Position numbers and translations under genes: made by a program. Below are positions 1-15,027 of a DNA stretch of 64,000 nucleotides, piece by piece. Numbering within the stretch: position 1 is the first letter of the stretch; each line of letters starts with the position of its first letter. The notes under the pieces are model-generated. The model searched no databases, was not told the DNA's origin, and saw nothing but the letters and a program-made list of their open reading frames with translations. Source of the stretch: Hyaloscypha bicolor E (lineage: Eukaryota > Ascomycota > Leotiomycetes > Helotiales > Hyaloscyphaceae); NCBI RefSeq assembly GCF_002865645.1, contig NW_020194685.1:1699363-1763362 (forward strand). The letters run 5' to 3'.

Positions 1-504
1 CTATAATATTAATTCGAAATCTGATCATATTCGGCGTTCTTATCAATCAATTTTTCCGTTCATTTCGAAGATTTTCTAAAGATTAAATCATTTCTATATA
101 TATGTTTCCGGAGGAAAAAGAAAGAAAAAACGAATAGAGAGTTTATATTAATGATAAATAATAATATCAAGCCTTAATTCCTCAATATTTCCATTAGAGA
201 ATTAAGAGATAAATAAAAATATGATTTTTCTATAAAATATAAATTAAGGGTTCTAGATCATTATCTTTTAGAATATAATTTTTATGATAAGATCATTTTT
301 ATATTAATCTTATTATCATTCTTTTTTATTATATCATTTTTGACCAGGCAATAGGGGTTCTTAAAGGTCTTATCATTATTGATTGATATGTATAAAGAAA
401 TTTCCGAATATTCCCTAGTTATTAACTCTTCCTTTTTAATTCTCGCGATGAATTTTTACATTTCATTATTCGAAATAAATCGTCCAATTTTTTTCGAGAA
501 TTAT
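1..504. other. AT-rich gene-free DNA at window edge
   Basis: Extremely AT-rich sequence with stop codons in all frames. I see no gene or clear repeat. It lies outside the inverted 4.5-kb element that starts near 505, because similarity to the second copy stops there. Confidence 0.6.
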
Positions 505-3500
505 AAATCTCGATTTTAACTTAAACTACTATTATAAGTTTTCTTATAATATCTAAATAAACTTCCTAATTAGGAGTTATATATAAACGGAATAGCTAAA
601 CTAGAAGCCCTGAGAAAAGAAAGAGAAATTTTATTAAACCTAATAATTATTTCCAAAAGTACTTAATAATATATAATTCTGGAAATCTCTTAAATATTAG
701 ATAAACTAGATTTATTTATTTAAAGCCTATCTTATATCTAGCCTATTTCTTATTAAGGAACTTATTTTCTTTCTTATATACTTATAGCTATACTTAAGGC
801 ATATATTATAGCTATTTTAAAAGTATATACTAAGACTTAATTAGTATATTATATATTCCTGCTTCTATATAAAGAAAACTTCTTTTATATAGAACTCTTT
901 CTCTAATTATAATACTATTTCATTACTAGGAACTAGTTGCTTTTTTAAAAAGCTAGTATAATTTACTAATTCTTGCTATTAATCTATTTCTTACTATTAA
1001 ATATTATTTAAATAATTCCTATATTCTTAATACTAATTCAAAATATCTAATCTTTCTATATTTTATATTAACTTTAATATTAACTATTCCAAACTTAATA
1101 ATAGTATTATAAACCCTATTTATATTATCTTATAGTTTTTCTTTCTATAAACCCTAATATTTTTAATATTACTTTTATAAATATAAATATTATTTTAAAA
1201 TTTTAGCTAACTAAATAGTTTTATATTATATAAGGTTAACTTTAATAAATATTAAATAAATACAATTAGTTTTTAGAAGAAATACAAATTAGTTTCGGAA
1301 AAAGTAATACCTTATTCTAAATTATTTCTTAATTCTATTATTCTAACTTCTTTTTTATTAATACTTATTTTATATTTTCCTAATACCTTTAATATATTTA
1401 TATATCTTATTTTTTATATATTTCCTATATTATTTTCCTTCTTTTATACTATTCTTTAAGTTAATAAGGATATCTCTAAATAAATAAAGAATCGGGATAT
1501 ATCTATATTATAAAATTTTTATTATTTCCTTTTATATTCTAATATTTTAGATATTATTACTATATTTATATTTCTATTATATTACTTTCGTATTTCCCTA
1601 TTATTACTATTTAGTTTAACCTGCCTTAATTATTTCCTAGATTATATTTCCTTAGATATATATATTCGTATTCTTTTCTATAATAAAAGCCTAACTTTAT
1701 ATTTTACTTTCTATAATTATTTCTAATTTATAATTATATTACCTTAAATATATCTAATTATTATACCTACTTTCTTTATTATATATACTATTATTTCAGC
1801 TTTATTTTCTTACTAGAAAGAAAGAAAAACTCGAATATATATAATATCTTTATATAATCCAAGTTTATTTCAATTTATTCTTTATTTTAGAATATACTTA
1901 AAAGAAATTCTTATAATCTCAAGAACCTTTAATTTTATAACTTATAACTATTATATTAATAATATTTTTATAACCTATTAAAAATAATAAAATAGCTAAA
2001 GTATAGATTTCTTAAGCTAGTAAAGTATAATAGCTAGTTCTTATAAGCTATAATATTATTAAAAGCCTATAGATTAATAATATTAAAGTTCAGAGTATTA
2101 AAAAAGCTTAGGTAATTATAAAAGGCCTGCTAATACTAGAAAAGATAATTATAATTACTAAATTTAATATAAATATCCTAGATAAGCTAAGTAATATATA
2201 TAATAAGCTCTTAAAGTAGAAAACCTTTATTAGAGATAGAACTAGACTAGAATTAACTAAGGAAAAGCTAAAGAATTATTAAGCTAATAATAGGGAATTC
2301 AAGAATATATTATTAAAGGTATTTCTAAAGGCAAATAAGAAAAGCTTAATAAAATTAAGACTATAGTAAATAGTCTTAATACCAAAGAATTAGAATAGAA
2401 TTATATTATATAGTAAAGCCTTTAGCTAATATATTAATAATATCTATAATAATCTTAGTAAGAATATTTATAAGAAGTTATATTTTTCTTTTTAAAATAA
2501 AAGCTTTAGTATATAAAGCTATTTAGTTAATTAATAAAGCTACTTTAGAGTATATTAAGAATAAGAAGTATTAGAATACTAGTATATTTACTAAATTAGA
2601 TATTACTAAAGTACTTAAGTATATTAAAGCTATTTTAGAACCTAGAAAATTAAAGTTTAAGCTATTATTAGCTAATAATCTTAAGGCTAGATAATATATC
2701 TTTAATATTTCCAAAATTCTAATTAAGGAAGTTTATAATAATAAGCCTTTTCCTGCTTTCCGAAATAAGCCTAAAAAATAGGCCCCTATTATAATTTCTG
2801 CTTTGACTTAATTAAATCTAGCTAATAAGAATAGAGCTAATTTAATATAGCCTAGTAATAAATCTACTAGTAAGACTAGTAGAACTTATATAACTAGATA
2901 AGAAAAACCTAACAAGAATAGAGAATAAGCTAAGTCTAAGATGCCTAAAGAATAGTAAAAATCTAAGTACTAGTTCAAGTATAAGGCTAGTAAAATAGAG
3001 AAAAACGAAAAGTTAAGTAAGAAGGAATCCTTTATTTTAAAAAGAAAGATATTATTCAGAAAAACTCCCGTATTTATATCTAGAACCAAGAAGTAAAAAA
3101 CCAAGAATATTAAATCTAAAGAACTTAAAAAAAGTATTTAGTATACTTATAAAATACTAGCTAAATAGAAGTTAATACTTACTTAGTAGAATAAGTATAT
3201 CTTTAAAGAAGTATATAGTAGTATTTTGGGACCTATTTATAAATAAGAATACTATAGGGTTAATAATAGATTTCTTAAAGCTTCTTATATAGTATATATT
3301 TAATAGCTTACTAATACTTTCTCTATTAATATACGAGATATTAAGAATACTCTAAAGCTAGTTACTAAGATCTATAAAGTTACTAAAGGCAAGAAATATA
3401 TTTCTATTACTTAAATAAATAAAGAAATACGGGATTTCTTTTTTAAAACCCAGGAAATTAAGAAATATAAATATAAATATTATATTTCTAATTAATTTCG

Positions 3501-5053
3501 CCTAAATTTATAGCTCTAATTTAATACTATAGTTCTTATTCCTGAATCTAATACTATTAATCTAAATATAAATAGCTATATTTATGAGAAGAATTACCTA
3601 AAGTAAATTAAGAAGCTTAATATTTAAGAGCTTTTAATAAAAAAAATAAAGATATTATAGTTTTATCTCTAAAAAGATAATATATTAAAGTATAAAGATC
3701 TAGGTAATAATTATTTTATTTTAGTTTCCTAACTCTTAATAATAGATTTATTAATATGGCTCGGATTTTATAAGGTATTAAATAAGTACTTTATTTACCT
3801 AATTACTTATTCTTAGCTAGCCTAATACTATATTTCTAGAAATATTAATTATAATTAATATAAAGGTAATACTAAAAATCTAGCTATTACTAAAGCTTTA
3901 AGTAGCGAATTTTACCTTAGTAAAAAATATTAGAATATTAGCTATATTTTTCTTATAAATTATAAGAAAACTATTACTTTTAATAAGAAGTTCTTTAAAA
4001 ATATTAATTACTTCTCTATTTCTAATAAATTTGAGCTAGAAATAGCTAAGGAAATAGGCAAGTATTTATTAAAGATAATAAGAAAAAAGACTCCGAGTAT
4101 AATTTATTTAACTAGATAAATAAATATCTTTAGCTAGGTAATCTATAAGTCTGAAATTATAAGTAAGTATTAATTCTTAAATAATATATAAGTTAAAGAA
4201 TAACTTAATAATAATTTACTACTTAATAGGTCTTTTTATTATAATTCTAATAAATCTAGTTATTATTAAAGATAAAATATACGAAAATAAAGTCTCTTAT
4301 AAAATTATTAAAGTCTCTTATCTAGAGCTTTCTTTTCCTATTAAAGGCTAATTTAAGAATACTATAAATAATATAAAATTCAAAAGAGCTATTTATTTAA
4401 AATATATTAGTATAATTTATAATATAATTTACTATAATAAGCCTTCTTAATATCTAGTAATAAAGGCAGAAATTAAGTAATAGTTAAAGGCAAATACTAA
4501 TTAATATAAAGAATTATATTGGATTTAGTATAAGAATATAGCTAAGCGGGTTTGGATTACTTTTAAGTAAGTTCGGGAATATGAAATAAGACTATTTAAA
4601 AGTAATAAGTCTTATTTTAGGTATATTAAGAAGAAATTAAATTAACTAATAAAAAAGGATTCTAATTATTTTATTATTTTAGACTTTAAATAAGATTTTT
4701 CTATTATTTTTGGTACTTAAGAAATAAGTATAAATAAATAGGGAATTAAATATAATATAGCAGGCCATACTTTTCAAAAATTATATTATTTTAGTAGTTT
4801 TGAGATTTAGGTCATATAATAAAGGCTATAGCCTTTTATATATAACTTATAGAAATTATATAAGAAAGCTAGTTTTTCTATAGACTTAGAGAATAATTTC
4901 TTATAAGTATTTAATTAATTAAGCTTTTATATACTATATATTATTTATACTTTACTATTTATACTTTTAATTTATTATTTTATTATTAAGTCACGTTTTA
5001 TACTCTAATATACTTTATATAGGTTTTTGTTTTATTATAGTTTCTCTTTTATA
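505..5053 (+). mobile_element. Unclassified 4.5-kb transposon, plus copy, RIP-degraded
   Basis: This segment matches, as reverse complement, the DNA at 10153-13041 + 14413-14744 + 21463-22725. That shared extent defines an element of about 4.5 kb. I found no LTRs and no convincing TIRs. From about 2040 to 4750 the plus strand can be read as one long degraded frame. The inferred product is Lys/Pro/Glu-rich near 2700-3100 and more mixed after that. Nearly all interruptions are TAA/TAG codons explicable by C-to-T or G-to-A change. I could not find a reverse-transcriptase YxDD or DDE signature, so the class is open. The last 300 bp recur alone at 34784-35077, as expected of a 5'-truncated non-LTR element, but this is not proof. 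Ends are approximate to about 20 bp. Confidence 0.7.
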
Positions 5054-8000
5054 TTACTTATTTTATATTAATAATATATTTTTAAAGAAATTATTTTTAA
5101 GCTTTTATTTATAATAAACTTAAGAATTATTAAGATATATATATAAGGCTAGATATAAGTACTAAAAGTAATATACTTTTTTATATAATACTATTTTTAC
5201 TAATTAACTAAAGTTATTAAATATTATCTTTACTAATTAAAACGAAATAAATAGAAATAATAACTAGCTAAAACTTCCGATAATATTAGTATATTCTAGA
5301 AATAAATATATAATTAAAAAGAAGCAAAATATAAGAACTCTAATATAATAAATTTCTAGTTTAGGAATAGAATAATTATTTTAATTCTAGAGAATAAAGA
5401 AAAGAACTTTAATACTAACTTTTCTTTTCCTCTATTATAAATAAATCTTTTAAATATTAATACCTTTAATAATATAGCTAATTAATATCTTTAATTAATT
5501 AATTATCTAATTGTTATAAAATATAAGATTATTAATACTATCTAATACTTGAAAACCAAAAAGATAATAGAACTAGATAAGACTTCTAATAAGATTATTA
5601 AATATATTCTATTTACTATTATTAATATTCTTATATAAATCTATAATAAAAGCCTCGAATTCAGATATTATCTAATAAAATTAAAAGAGTTTATTATAAA
5701 ATACTTAATATTATTAATACTAAATAATACTAAATTATTACTGAAATAATAGCTAATTACCTGCTATAATATATACCTATAGCTTAATAAAGCACTTTAT
5801 AACTTAAAGAGAAAAATACGGAAATTAATTACTAAATTATATTAGAAGATATATTTTACTAGTAATAAGATAGCTTTAATAAAATAAGATATTAGATATT
5901 TATATATAAATAATAAAAAAGATTACTAAGTATTTTAAGAGATCTTATTAGTATATTATAAGTTTATTCTAATTATAAACTTATTCTTTATATAATAATT
6001 AGAGCTATATCTTTTATTAGTATTTCTTATATTATTATATATTTATTTCCTAGATAAGTTTACTTATTATTATAGCTTTTCTTTATAAAATTATTTTTAA
6101 ATAGGCCTAAATATCTTATAATATTAATATATAGTTTTTGCCTTAGTATATTTCTTTTTTAGAAAGCTATTTATTTTATTAAATACCTTAGTTATTTTAT
6201 TATATATTATATTATTCTTATAGTATATTCCCGAAAAGAAAAGTTAGGAATTATAAGAAAGCCTATAGCTTTAATATATTATATACTGAATAAAAATTAG
6301 TTAACTATAAATAACTATATATTAGCTAATACTATTATTTAAAATAAGTAAATATAGGTCTAATTTATAAGATACTATAAGTATTAGCTATATTTAAGGC
6401 TAGTATAATATAAAAAAGTAGTTTAGAATTAGCTAGCCTAATATTTAAATAGCTAAATAATATAATAAGTATCTAAATCTTTTCTATTTATATATAGACT
6501 TACTTTAAAACAAATAATATAAATTATATTAATAATTAATTTATACCAAATACTTATTAGCCTGGGCTTATTAATACTATTAATAATTAATATTATATAG
6601 CTATTATATATAAGTAAAATAAGAACTATATTAATAAATTCCTTAAATAAATTAATTTAAATATATAATTTATTAGTAATATTATATTTTATTAGTTATT
6701 TTTTCTTTTTAAAATAATTATCTAAAATAATAATAATAATAATTCAAGCTATATTTTAATAGAGATATTTATTCTATTTCTTTCTACTATTATACTACCT
6801 AATAGCCCCTATATTAAGCTAGTTTATAAAGCTAATAATACCTCTATTATCTAGTTTATAAAAAATAATACCTTATATAAAGTTAGATATATTAAGAAGA
6901 AAGTTATACCTAAATTAGTTATTCTAGACTTTATTTAAGATTAATAATCTAGCTTTAAGATACTAAAGGTTCTATATTATACTTTTAGTAATAACTAATC
7001 TTACTTTTTTCTCTAGAGAGTTCTAGGCTAAACCTTAGATATTATCTGGCTAACTCTAAATAAATACTAGTAATACTATTATATAAATACTATAATAAAT
7101 ATTTATAAGAAAATAATATAGTAAAAAGAATATATATTTAGTAATATAAATAATAAAAATATATCTGAATAATATCTTTTTAAGCTTTATACTTTCGAGG
7201 ATTTTAGCTTAGTAAATCTTTAGATAATATATAAGATAATAGATATAAACTACTTAAACCTTATCTTTAACTATACTAATCTTAGACCTATAAATATTAT
7301 TATAGAAAATAAACCGAATTTCGGGAAACTTGAAATTATTAATTTCGAAATTACTAGTTACTTTTCTTAAAACTAGATTAGAACTAAGTTTCGGATATCT
7401 AATAAAATAAACCTCTTCTATTTAGTTACTAATAATTCGTACTAATAGAAAAGAGAAGTTTAAAAAGTACTTAAAGCTAATAAATTTAATAATATCCGAA
7501 AGACTTAAAAAAAGTAATAGAAATACTAATTATCTTAAACCTAATTTAAGAATCTATATAAAATACTACTAAGATAAACTTTTAGAAAATAGAAAACTAA
7601 TATTACTTTTATATAAACTAGTTACTAGTTTTTATAATAGAAAATTAATTCTATTATTTAAGAGAATATTTTTATAATTACCTAATAAAGTATTTATATT
7701 TTCTAAAAAACTTATAATATTTCTATAAATGAAATTCTATTCTATAAAAAAATACTTATATAATTATAATTCTTTTCTGGCTTCTATTATATTATTATTT
7801 ATTATTATATGTAATTAATATTAGTAATAGCTTTAATAGTATTACTTAAGATAATTATTATAATTTTAAAATTAAAGAAAAATAAAGGCCTTTTTTATAT
7901 TATTTATAATTAAAGTTATATAATAATAGAAAGATTTATATTATATATACTTCTATTTACTTTAATTTCTTTATATATTATCTTGCCTATTATATTATTA

Positions 8001-10065
8001 TATTTATATAATAAATAGGCTACTAAATTAATAAACTTAGTATAAATAATAATTACTATTAAAATTATATAAGAATAATATTAGAAAGTAATTAAGACTA
8101 AAATAAAAACTAATAATACTATTATAAAAAAAGAAATATAAAGTCTAAATAATAGAGTTTAGTTTTATTATTTTAGAAATTTCTAGATAATAGTAATATC
8201 TTTATAATAATTCGTTTTTACAAATATTTAAGAAATATATCTTTTAGTTTCCCGAAAATATAAGCCCTTATATAATTTAATTTAAATATATACTTAAATA
8301 AGGCTTATTTAAAACCAATTATTAAAGGCAAGTAGTAAGGCTAGGCCAAGGCTAAAACTAGATATATATTCGATTAGTATCTTATAAATATAAGTTTATA
8401 TAGAAATAATATCCTGAATTATAAATAGTTAGTATATTTGGCTTAGTTCTTCTTATATTATCTCTAAAAGATATATTAATAACTTATATTTCATTTATTT
8501 TATATAAGAATAAATATAAGTTAAAGAAATAGTTACTTATTAATAAGACTAGTAAAGTAATAAGAATATATTATATTACTAAAGGAAGATTATAATACTG
8601 CTTATAATTATTATATTTAGTAATTTATAGGCTTTAATTAAATATTAAGAAAGAAATAAGAAAATAAATATAGAAAAAAAGAAAAAGAAAAAAGAAAAAG
8701 AAATAGATAAAGAAAAAGAAATAAATAAAGAAAAAGAAATTTATAGGAATTATATTAGCTTAATATAAGGAATTAATAGCTCCTTATATAATATTCGAGA
8801 TTTATTTTTAAATAACTTTAATATAAATAATAGAAAATCTTTTTTTAATAATATTTTAAATAACTCTATTTCTTTAGTATTTGAAATATATTTAGAATTA
8901 TATTTTATAAATATTATATTATAATAATATATAACTATTTTATTAGAGATCTAGTTATATTTTATACTATTACTAGTACTAGTAATAACTAGAGAAATTA
9001 GTAACTAGTATATAATACTAATTTAGTAATATAACTTATATACTATTATATAATATATAAAAATCCCAAATAATTAAATTTCTGAAATCTTTTATAACTA
9101 AATATATTATATCTTTTAGCCTAAAAGTATTTAAAAATATTAAAGCCTAATTATACTAGAGTATTTTCAATTAGTTTCGAATTACTAAATAAACTAAATA
9201 ATACTACTTTACTAAATCCCGTAACTATATATAAATATTCTTATTAACCTCTCGAATTATAAATAATATAATATAAGAAATATACTATTCTTAATAGTCT
9301 TTTTATATAACTTGTAATTATAGAATTAAATCGAAAATATTTTATAAAAAATATCTTATTTCTCTAATCTTTTTCTATATTTATATTATTTAGATTATAG
9401 ATTAGATTAATACTAATAAGATTACCTATAATATTATATACTAGCTTATTAAATCTCTAATTATTAGCTTATTCTATAAAAATATATAACTATTTATTAA
9501 TTATAGAACTTAATAATAAAATATTTGTCTTTTTTTATATTATAAATTAGAGCCTAAATATATTAGACCTTTTCGGTTAATATTAAATTATTAATTAAAT
9601 TATATAATACTTAAATATAAATATTTTAATATAATTCTATTATTTTCGTTTTTTAATAACTTTTTTCTAAAACTTTTCTTAATTAATATTAAATATCTTT
9701 TATTAAAATAGCAGATATTTTATTATTTAGTACTAATATTACTAAGAAGATATTAATTATTTTAATAAGATTATTAGTTTATATTCTATATTTATACTTA
9801 TAGACTTCTTACTAATCTAGAATAATTATAATTAATTTCTTTCTAATATTATATTTCCTTAGATAAATATATTATCTAATGAATTTAAAAAACTCTATAT
9901 AATAATTATTAAAATAAAGCTTGAATTCTTGTATTTTTCTATAGAAGCTTAGCTTTCTTAAAACTCTGGAAATTATAACCTTATTTAAAAATAAACTATA
10001 TAAAATATATAGCTTCTAATTTTTAAAACTTCTATTTAGAAATAAGTGTCTTTATTTTAACTAAA
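5054..10065. other. AT-rich RIP-degraded repeat DNA, unclassified
   Basis: Spacer between the two inverted copies of the 4.5-kb element. It is very AT-rich with stops in every frame. Scattered stretches (for example 5640-6060 and 6240-7100) read like decayed protein-coding sequence if TAA/TAG are treated as mutated Gln/Trp/Arg codons, but I recognise no family. A purine-only tract rich in GAAA and AAAAAG lies at about 8650-8745. It is probably old transposon sequence. Confidence 0.5.
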
Positions 10066-10152
10066 ATAACTAACTAACTAACTAGCTAAAATAGCTAAAT
10101 AACTAAATAATTAAATAACTAACTAACTAACTAATTAACTAATTAACTAATA
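10066..10152. repeat. (AACT)n-like simple repeat at element end
   Basis: Runs of AACT/AAAT units directly abut the 3' end of the minus copy of the 4.5-kb element. A simple-sequence tail at a 3' end is typical of some non-LTR retrotransposons. The plus copy, however, does not carry the same tail. Confidence 0.65.
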
Positions 10153-13043
10153 TGAGAGAGAAACTATAATAAAATAAAAACCTATATAAAATATACTAGA
10201 ATATAAAACGTAACTTAATAATAAAATAATAAATTAAAAGTATAAATAATAAAACATAAATAATATATAGTATATAAAAAGTTTAATTAATTAAATATTT
10301 ATAAGGGATTCTTTTCTAGAACTATAGAAAAACTAGCTTTTTTATATAATTTTTATAAGTTATATATAAAAGGCTATAGCCTTTATTATATAACTAAAAC
10401 TTCGAAACTACTAAAATAATATAATTTTTAGAGAATATAATCTATAATATTATATCTAATTCCTTATTTATTTATACTTATTTCCTAAATACTAAAAATA
10501 ATAGAAAAATCCTATTTAGAATTCGAAATAATAAAATAATCGGAATTCTCCTCTATTAATTAATCTAATTTCTTCTTAATATACCTAAAATAAGATTTAT
10601 TACTCTTAAATAGTTTTATTTTATATTTCCGAACTTGCTTAAAAGTAATCCGAACTCGCTTAGCTATATTTTTATACTAAATCTAATATAGTTCTCTATA
10701 TTAATTAGTATTTGCTTTTAATTATTACTTAATTTCCGCCTTTATTACTAGATATTAAAAAGGCTTATTATAGCGAATTATATTATAAATTATACTAATA
10801 TACTCTAAATAAATAACTCTTTTAAATTTTATATTATTTATAGTATTCTTAAATTAACTTTTAATAAAAGGGAAAAGCTTTAGATAAGAGGCTTTAATAA
10901 TCTTATAAGAGACTCTATTCTTGTATATTTTATTCTTAATAGTAACTAGACTTATTAGAATTATAATAAAAGGCCTATTAAGTAGTAAATTATTATTAAG
11001 CTATTTTTTAACTTATATATTATTCGAGAATTAATACTTGCCTATAATTCCAGACTTATAGATTACCTAGCTAAAAGTATTTATTTATCTAGTTAAATAG
11101 CCTATATTTAAAGTCTTTCTTCCTATTATCTTTAGTAAATACTTATTTATTTCCTTAGTTACTTCCGGCTTAAATTTATTAGAAATAGAGAAATAATTAA
11201 TATTTTTAAAGAACTTTTTACTAAAAATAATAGCCTTTTTATATTTTATAAGGAAAATATAGCTAATATTCTAATACTTTTTACTAAAGTAGAATTCGTT
11301 ATTTAAAGCTTTAGTAATAGCCAGATCTTTAGTATTATCTTTATACTAATTATAATTAATATTTCCAGAAGTATAATATTAGACTAGCTAAAAATAAATA
11401 ACTAAATAAATAGAGTACTTATTTAATACCTCGTAAAATCCGAGCTATATTAATAGGTCTACTATTAAAAGTTAAGAGCCTAAGGTAAAATAACTATTAT
11501 CTAGATTTCTATATTTTAATATATTATCTTTTTGGAAATAGAACTATAATATTTCTATTTTCTCTATTAAAAGCTCTTAAATACTAAGCTTCTTAATCTA
11601 TTTTAGGTAAATTTTTCTTATAAATATAACTATTTATATTTAGATTAGTAATACTAGATTTAGAAATAAAAATTATAGTATTAAATTAGAGCTATAAATT
11701 TAAACGAAATTAATTAGAAATATAATACTTATATTTATATTTTTTAATTTCCTGGTTTTTATAAAAGAAATTCTATATTTCCTTATTTATCTAAATAATA
11801 GAAATATGTTTTTTGCCTTTAGTAATTTTATAAATCTTAGTAACTAGCTTTAGAAAGTTTTTAATATTATTAATATCTCCTATATTAATAGAAAGAATAT
11901 TAATAAGCTACTAAATATATATTATATAGGAAGCTTTAAAGAATCTATTAATAATCCTATAATATTCTTATTTATAAATAAGTCCCAAAATACTATTATA
12001 TATTTTCTTAAAAATATATTTATTTTACTAAGCAAGTATTAATTTCTATTTAGCTAGTATTTTATAAATATACTAGATATCTTTAAGTTCTCTAAATTTA
12101 ATATTCTTAGTTTTTTACTTCTTGGTTTTAGGTATAAATACAAGAGTTTTTCTAAATAATATCTTTTTCTTTTCCTTTATTTTACTAGCCTTATATTTAA
12201 ACTAGTACTCAGATTTTTATTATTTATTAGAAGTTCTAGCCTTAGTTTATTCTTCTTTTTTACTAGATTCTTCTTATCTAATTATACTAATTCTACTAGT
12301 TTTGTTAGTAGATTTATTATTAGGCTATATTAAATTAGCTCTATTTTTATTAGCTAGATCCAATTAAGTTAAAGCTGAAATTATAATAGAGGCTTATTCT
12401 TTAGGCTTATTTCAGAAAGCAAGAAAAGGCTTATTACTATAAATTTCCTTAATTAGAATTCCGGAAGTATTAAAGATATATTATCTAGCTTTGAAATTAT
12501 TAGCTAATAATAACTTAAAAACTAATTCTCTAAATTCCGAAATAGCTTTAATATACTTAAATACCTTAATAATATCTAATTTAGTAAATATACTAGTATT
12601 CTAATATTTTTTATCTTTAATATATTTTAAAGTAGCTTTATTAATTAACTAAATAGCTTTATATACTAAAGCTTTTGTCTTAAAAAGGAAATATAATTTC
12701 TTATAAACGTTTTTACTAAGGTTATTATAAATATTATTAATATATTAGCTAAAAGGTTTACTATATAGTATGATTTCATTCTAATTTTTGGTTTCTAGAC
12801 TATTTATTATAGTTTTAATCTTATTAAGCTTCTTTTATCTACTTTTGGAAATGCCTTTAATAATATTCTCGAATTCTCTATTATTAGCTTAATAGTTCTT
12901 TAGCTTTTCCTTAGTTAATTCTAGTCTAGTTCTATTTCTAATAAAGGTTTTCTATTTTAAGAGCCTATTATATATATTACTTAGCTTATCTAGAATATTC
13001 GTATTAAATTCAGTAATTATAGCTATCTTTTCTAGTATTAGTA

Positions 13044-14410
13044 TAGTAATACATACTAAGTTTTAGCCGAAATAAACAAAACCGCGATTTTTCGCGTTCC
13101 TGTCTATTTATTCTTTTATCCAGAATATTAATTATACTACTATAATATATGCTTTTGTATAATATTAATAGCAATTAATATAATAGAGGCCCTGAGCTTA
13201 CTTCTTACTAAAGGAAAAGAATTAAGGGCACTCATATTACCGGTATATCGCCACATAAAATCGAGCTATTAATAAAGCATTTATACGGTACTATTAGGGG
13301 TATACTTGCTCTTGAAACCCTATATACTAATGGCTCCTCTATACCTTATAAAGGCCGTCCTCTTCTCTATAGTAATCGAGATCATCGAATAATACTCAAG
13401 AATCTTTACTTTTACCTAAAGTTAATATTCTAGTAGTATTATAAGGATATAGGCCTTATAATAAGCAATATCTATATTAAGAACCTTGTATATATAAATA
13501 ACCTTTACTACTAGTATATAAAGAAGAGGCTAGAGCTCAAGCCTATATATGCTACTGTAAGGCTTCTCTAGTATAAAGTTCGGAGGCATTAGGATATTGA
13601 GTAGTAGAGAATATACTAGTAAAGTAATAAGTATTCTATAGAGCAGGGTAATAGGGTTAAGCAAGAGCAGTATTAGGGTATACTAGAAGATAAATAGAAG
13701 CCCGAAATGGTTATAACTTATAAGGCTAGAAAGCAGATATATATAATAGTTTGGATATTCTTTTGGGGTAAAGAAAAGAGGTATTCTCTCTTTATTCTAT
13801 TCCGGGATTTTAAATTAACCAAGTTTGGGTATACTATAAACTCCTATATTAAAGTCCTTGAGAATAGGCTCTTAGATAGCTACTATAACGGCCTTATTTT
13901 TATATAAAATAATGCCCTAATTCATATAGTAAAGAAGGTTAAGTAATAGTTTAAAGAGAATAGTATAGATATTACTAATTAGCCTCTCTATTCCTCCGAC
14001 CTTAACCCGATCAAGTATATATAGTGGGTACTCAAAAAGATAATACAAAAGATATTTCCTAATCTAATATCTATTATAGGAAAGTCGGAGGAGGATCGGA
14101 AGAAGCTAGAGGAGGCATTAAAGGAAGCCTGGGAAGCTCTCTCTAATAGTTTCTTTTATTAACTAGTAGAGAATATACCGGCCCGGATTAAGGCCTATAT
14201 TACGGTAGATAGGTAGTATATAAAGTATTAGGGAAGGCAGATTAATATTTTGAGTTAGTAGGATCGTATATATATTTTTATAATGATTTTTATTAATTTT
14301 ATATTAGAATAGGCCAGTTTTTAATATGGTAGTTAATAATTATATAAGTGGGTTTCTGGCTATTAAAATCGCGATTCTCGCTTAAGGCTTAAACTTAAAG
14401 TCTAGTACTA
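13044..14410 (+). mobile_element. Tc1/mariner-type DNA transposon, degraded, nested
   Basis: The element interrupts the minus copy of the 4.5-kb transposon and is flanked by TA at 13042-13043 and 14411-14412. Its ends form imperfect inverted repeats of about 45 bp: TAGTAATACATACTAAGTTT on the left against TAGTACTAGACTTTAAGTTT read from the right end. Length is 1367 bp. Both boundaries were set by comparison with the empty site at about 2125 in the plus copy. The transposase is on the plus strand and the element shows fewer mutations than its host. Confidence 0.85.
13690..14235 (+). pseudogene. Tc1/mariner DDE transposase remnant
   Basis: Translation of the plus strand shows the transposase catalytic core with stop codons. 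A VWIFFWGKEKR stretch near 13745 fits the segment after the first catalytic Asp. LIFI-stop-NNALIHI near 13890-13925 corresponds to the second catalytic region, where Asp-Asn-Ala-Pro-Ile-His is usual. SDLNPIKYI-stop-W near 13995-14025 corresponds to the conserved Pro-Asp-Leu-Asn-Pro-Ile block holding the third acidic residue. A 66-residue open stretch (13707-13907) is the longest intact piece. After 14030 a Lys/Glu-rich C-terminal part follows to about 14235. The first Asp, second Asp and several Trp codons are altered in the RIP direction, so no active enzyme is encoded. Confidence 0.8.
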
Positions 14411-14749
14411 TAAGCCTTTTATAATTACTTAAGCTTTTTTAATACTCTAAATTTTAATACTATTAATCTATAGGCTTTTAATAATATTATAGCTTATAAG
14501 AACTAGCTATTATATTTTACTAGCTTGAGAAATCTATTCTTTAGCTATTTTATTATTCTTAAAGAGTTATAAAGATATTATTAATATAATAATTATAGGT
14601 TATAAAATTAAAAGTTCTCGAGGTTATAAGAATTTCTTTTAAATACTTTCTAAAATAAAAAGTAAATTAGAATAAACTTGAATTATATAAAGGTATTATA
14701 TATATTCGAGTTTTTTCTTTCTTTTTAGTAAAAAAATAAAGCTAAAATA

Positions 14750-15027
14750 TATTATAATTTCCAGATACCCGGTATCTGAGATATCTTACTAGATACTAGA
14801 TACTTTCTAGATATACGTAATACGGCCGCCTTACTAGAGAAATATACTTAGAATATACTAGAGATATTTAGAAGGCTAAGCCCCTTTCTTCGGAACTAAT
14901 ATACTATAGAATATATATATTTCCTTATAGCTTCCTATATTCTAGTTTTCTCTTCCTTAGCTTTAAATCGTCTTTATAAGAGACCTTTTATCTTGCTTTC
15001 TAAGCCCCAAATACTGTATCTATAATA
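14750..15027 (+). repeat. 5' LTR of Ty3/gypsy element
   Basis: Direct repeat of 278 bp, matching 21184-21457 apart from transition differences. It begins TATTATAATTTC and ends TATAATA, consistent with RIP-altered TG...CA termini. AAATA precedes it. Confidence 0.88.
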
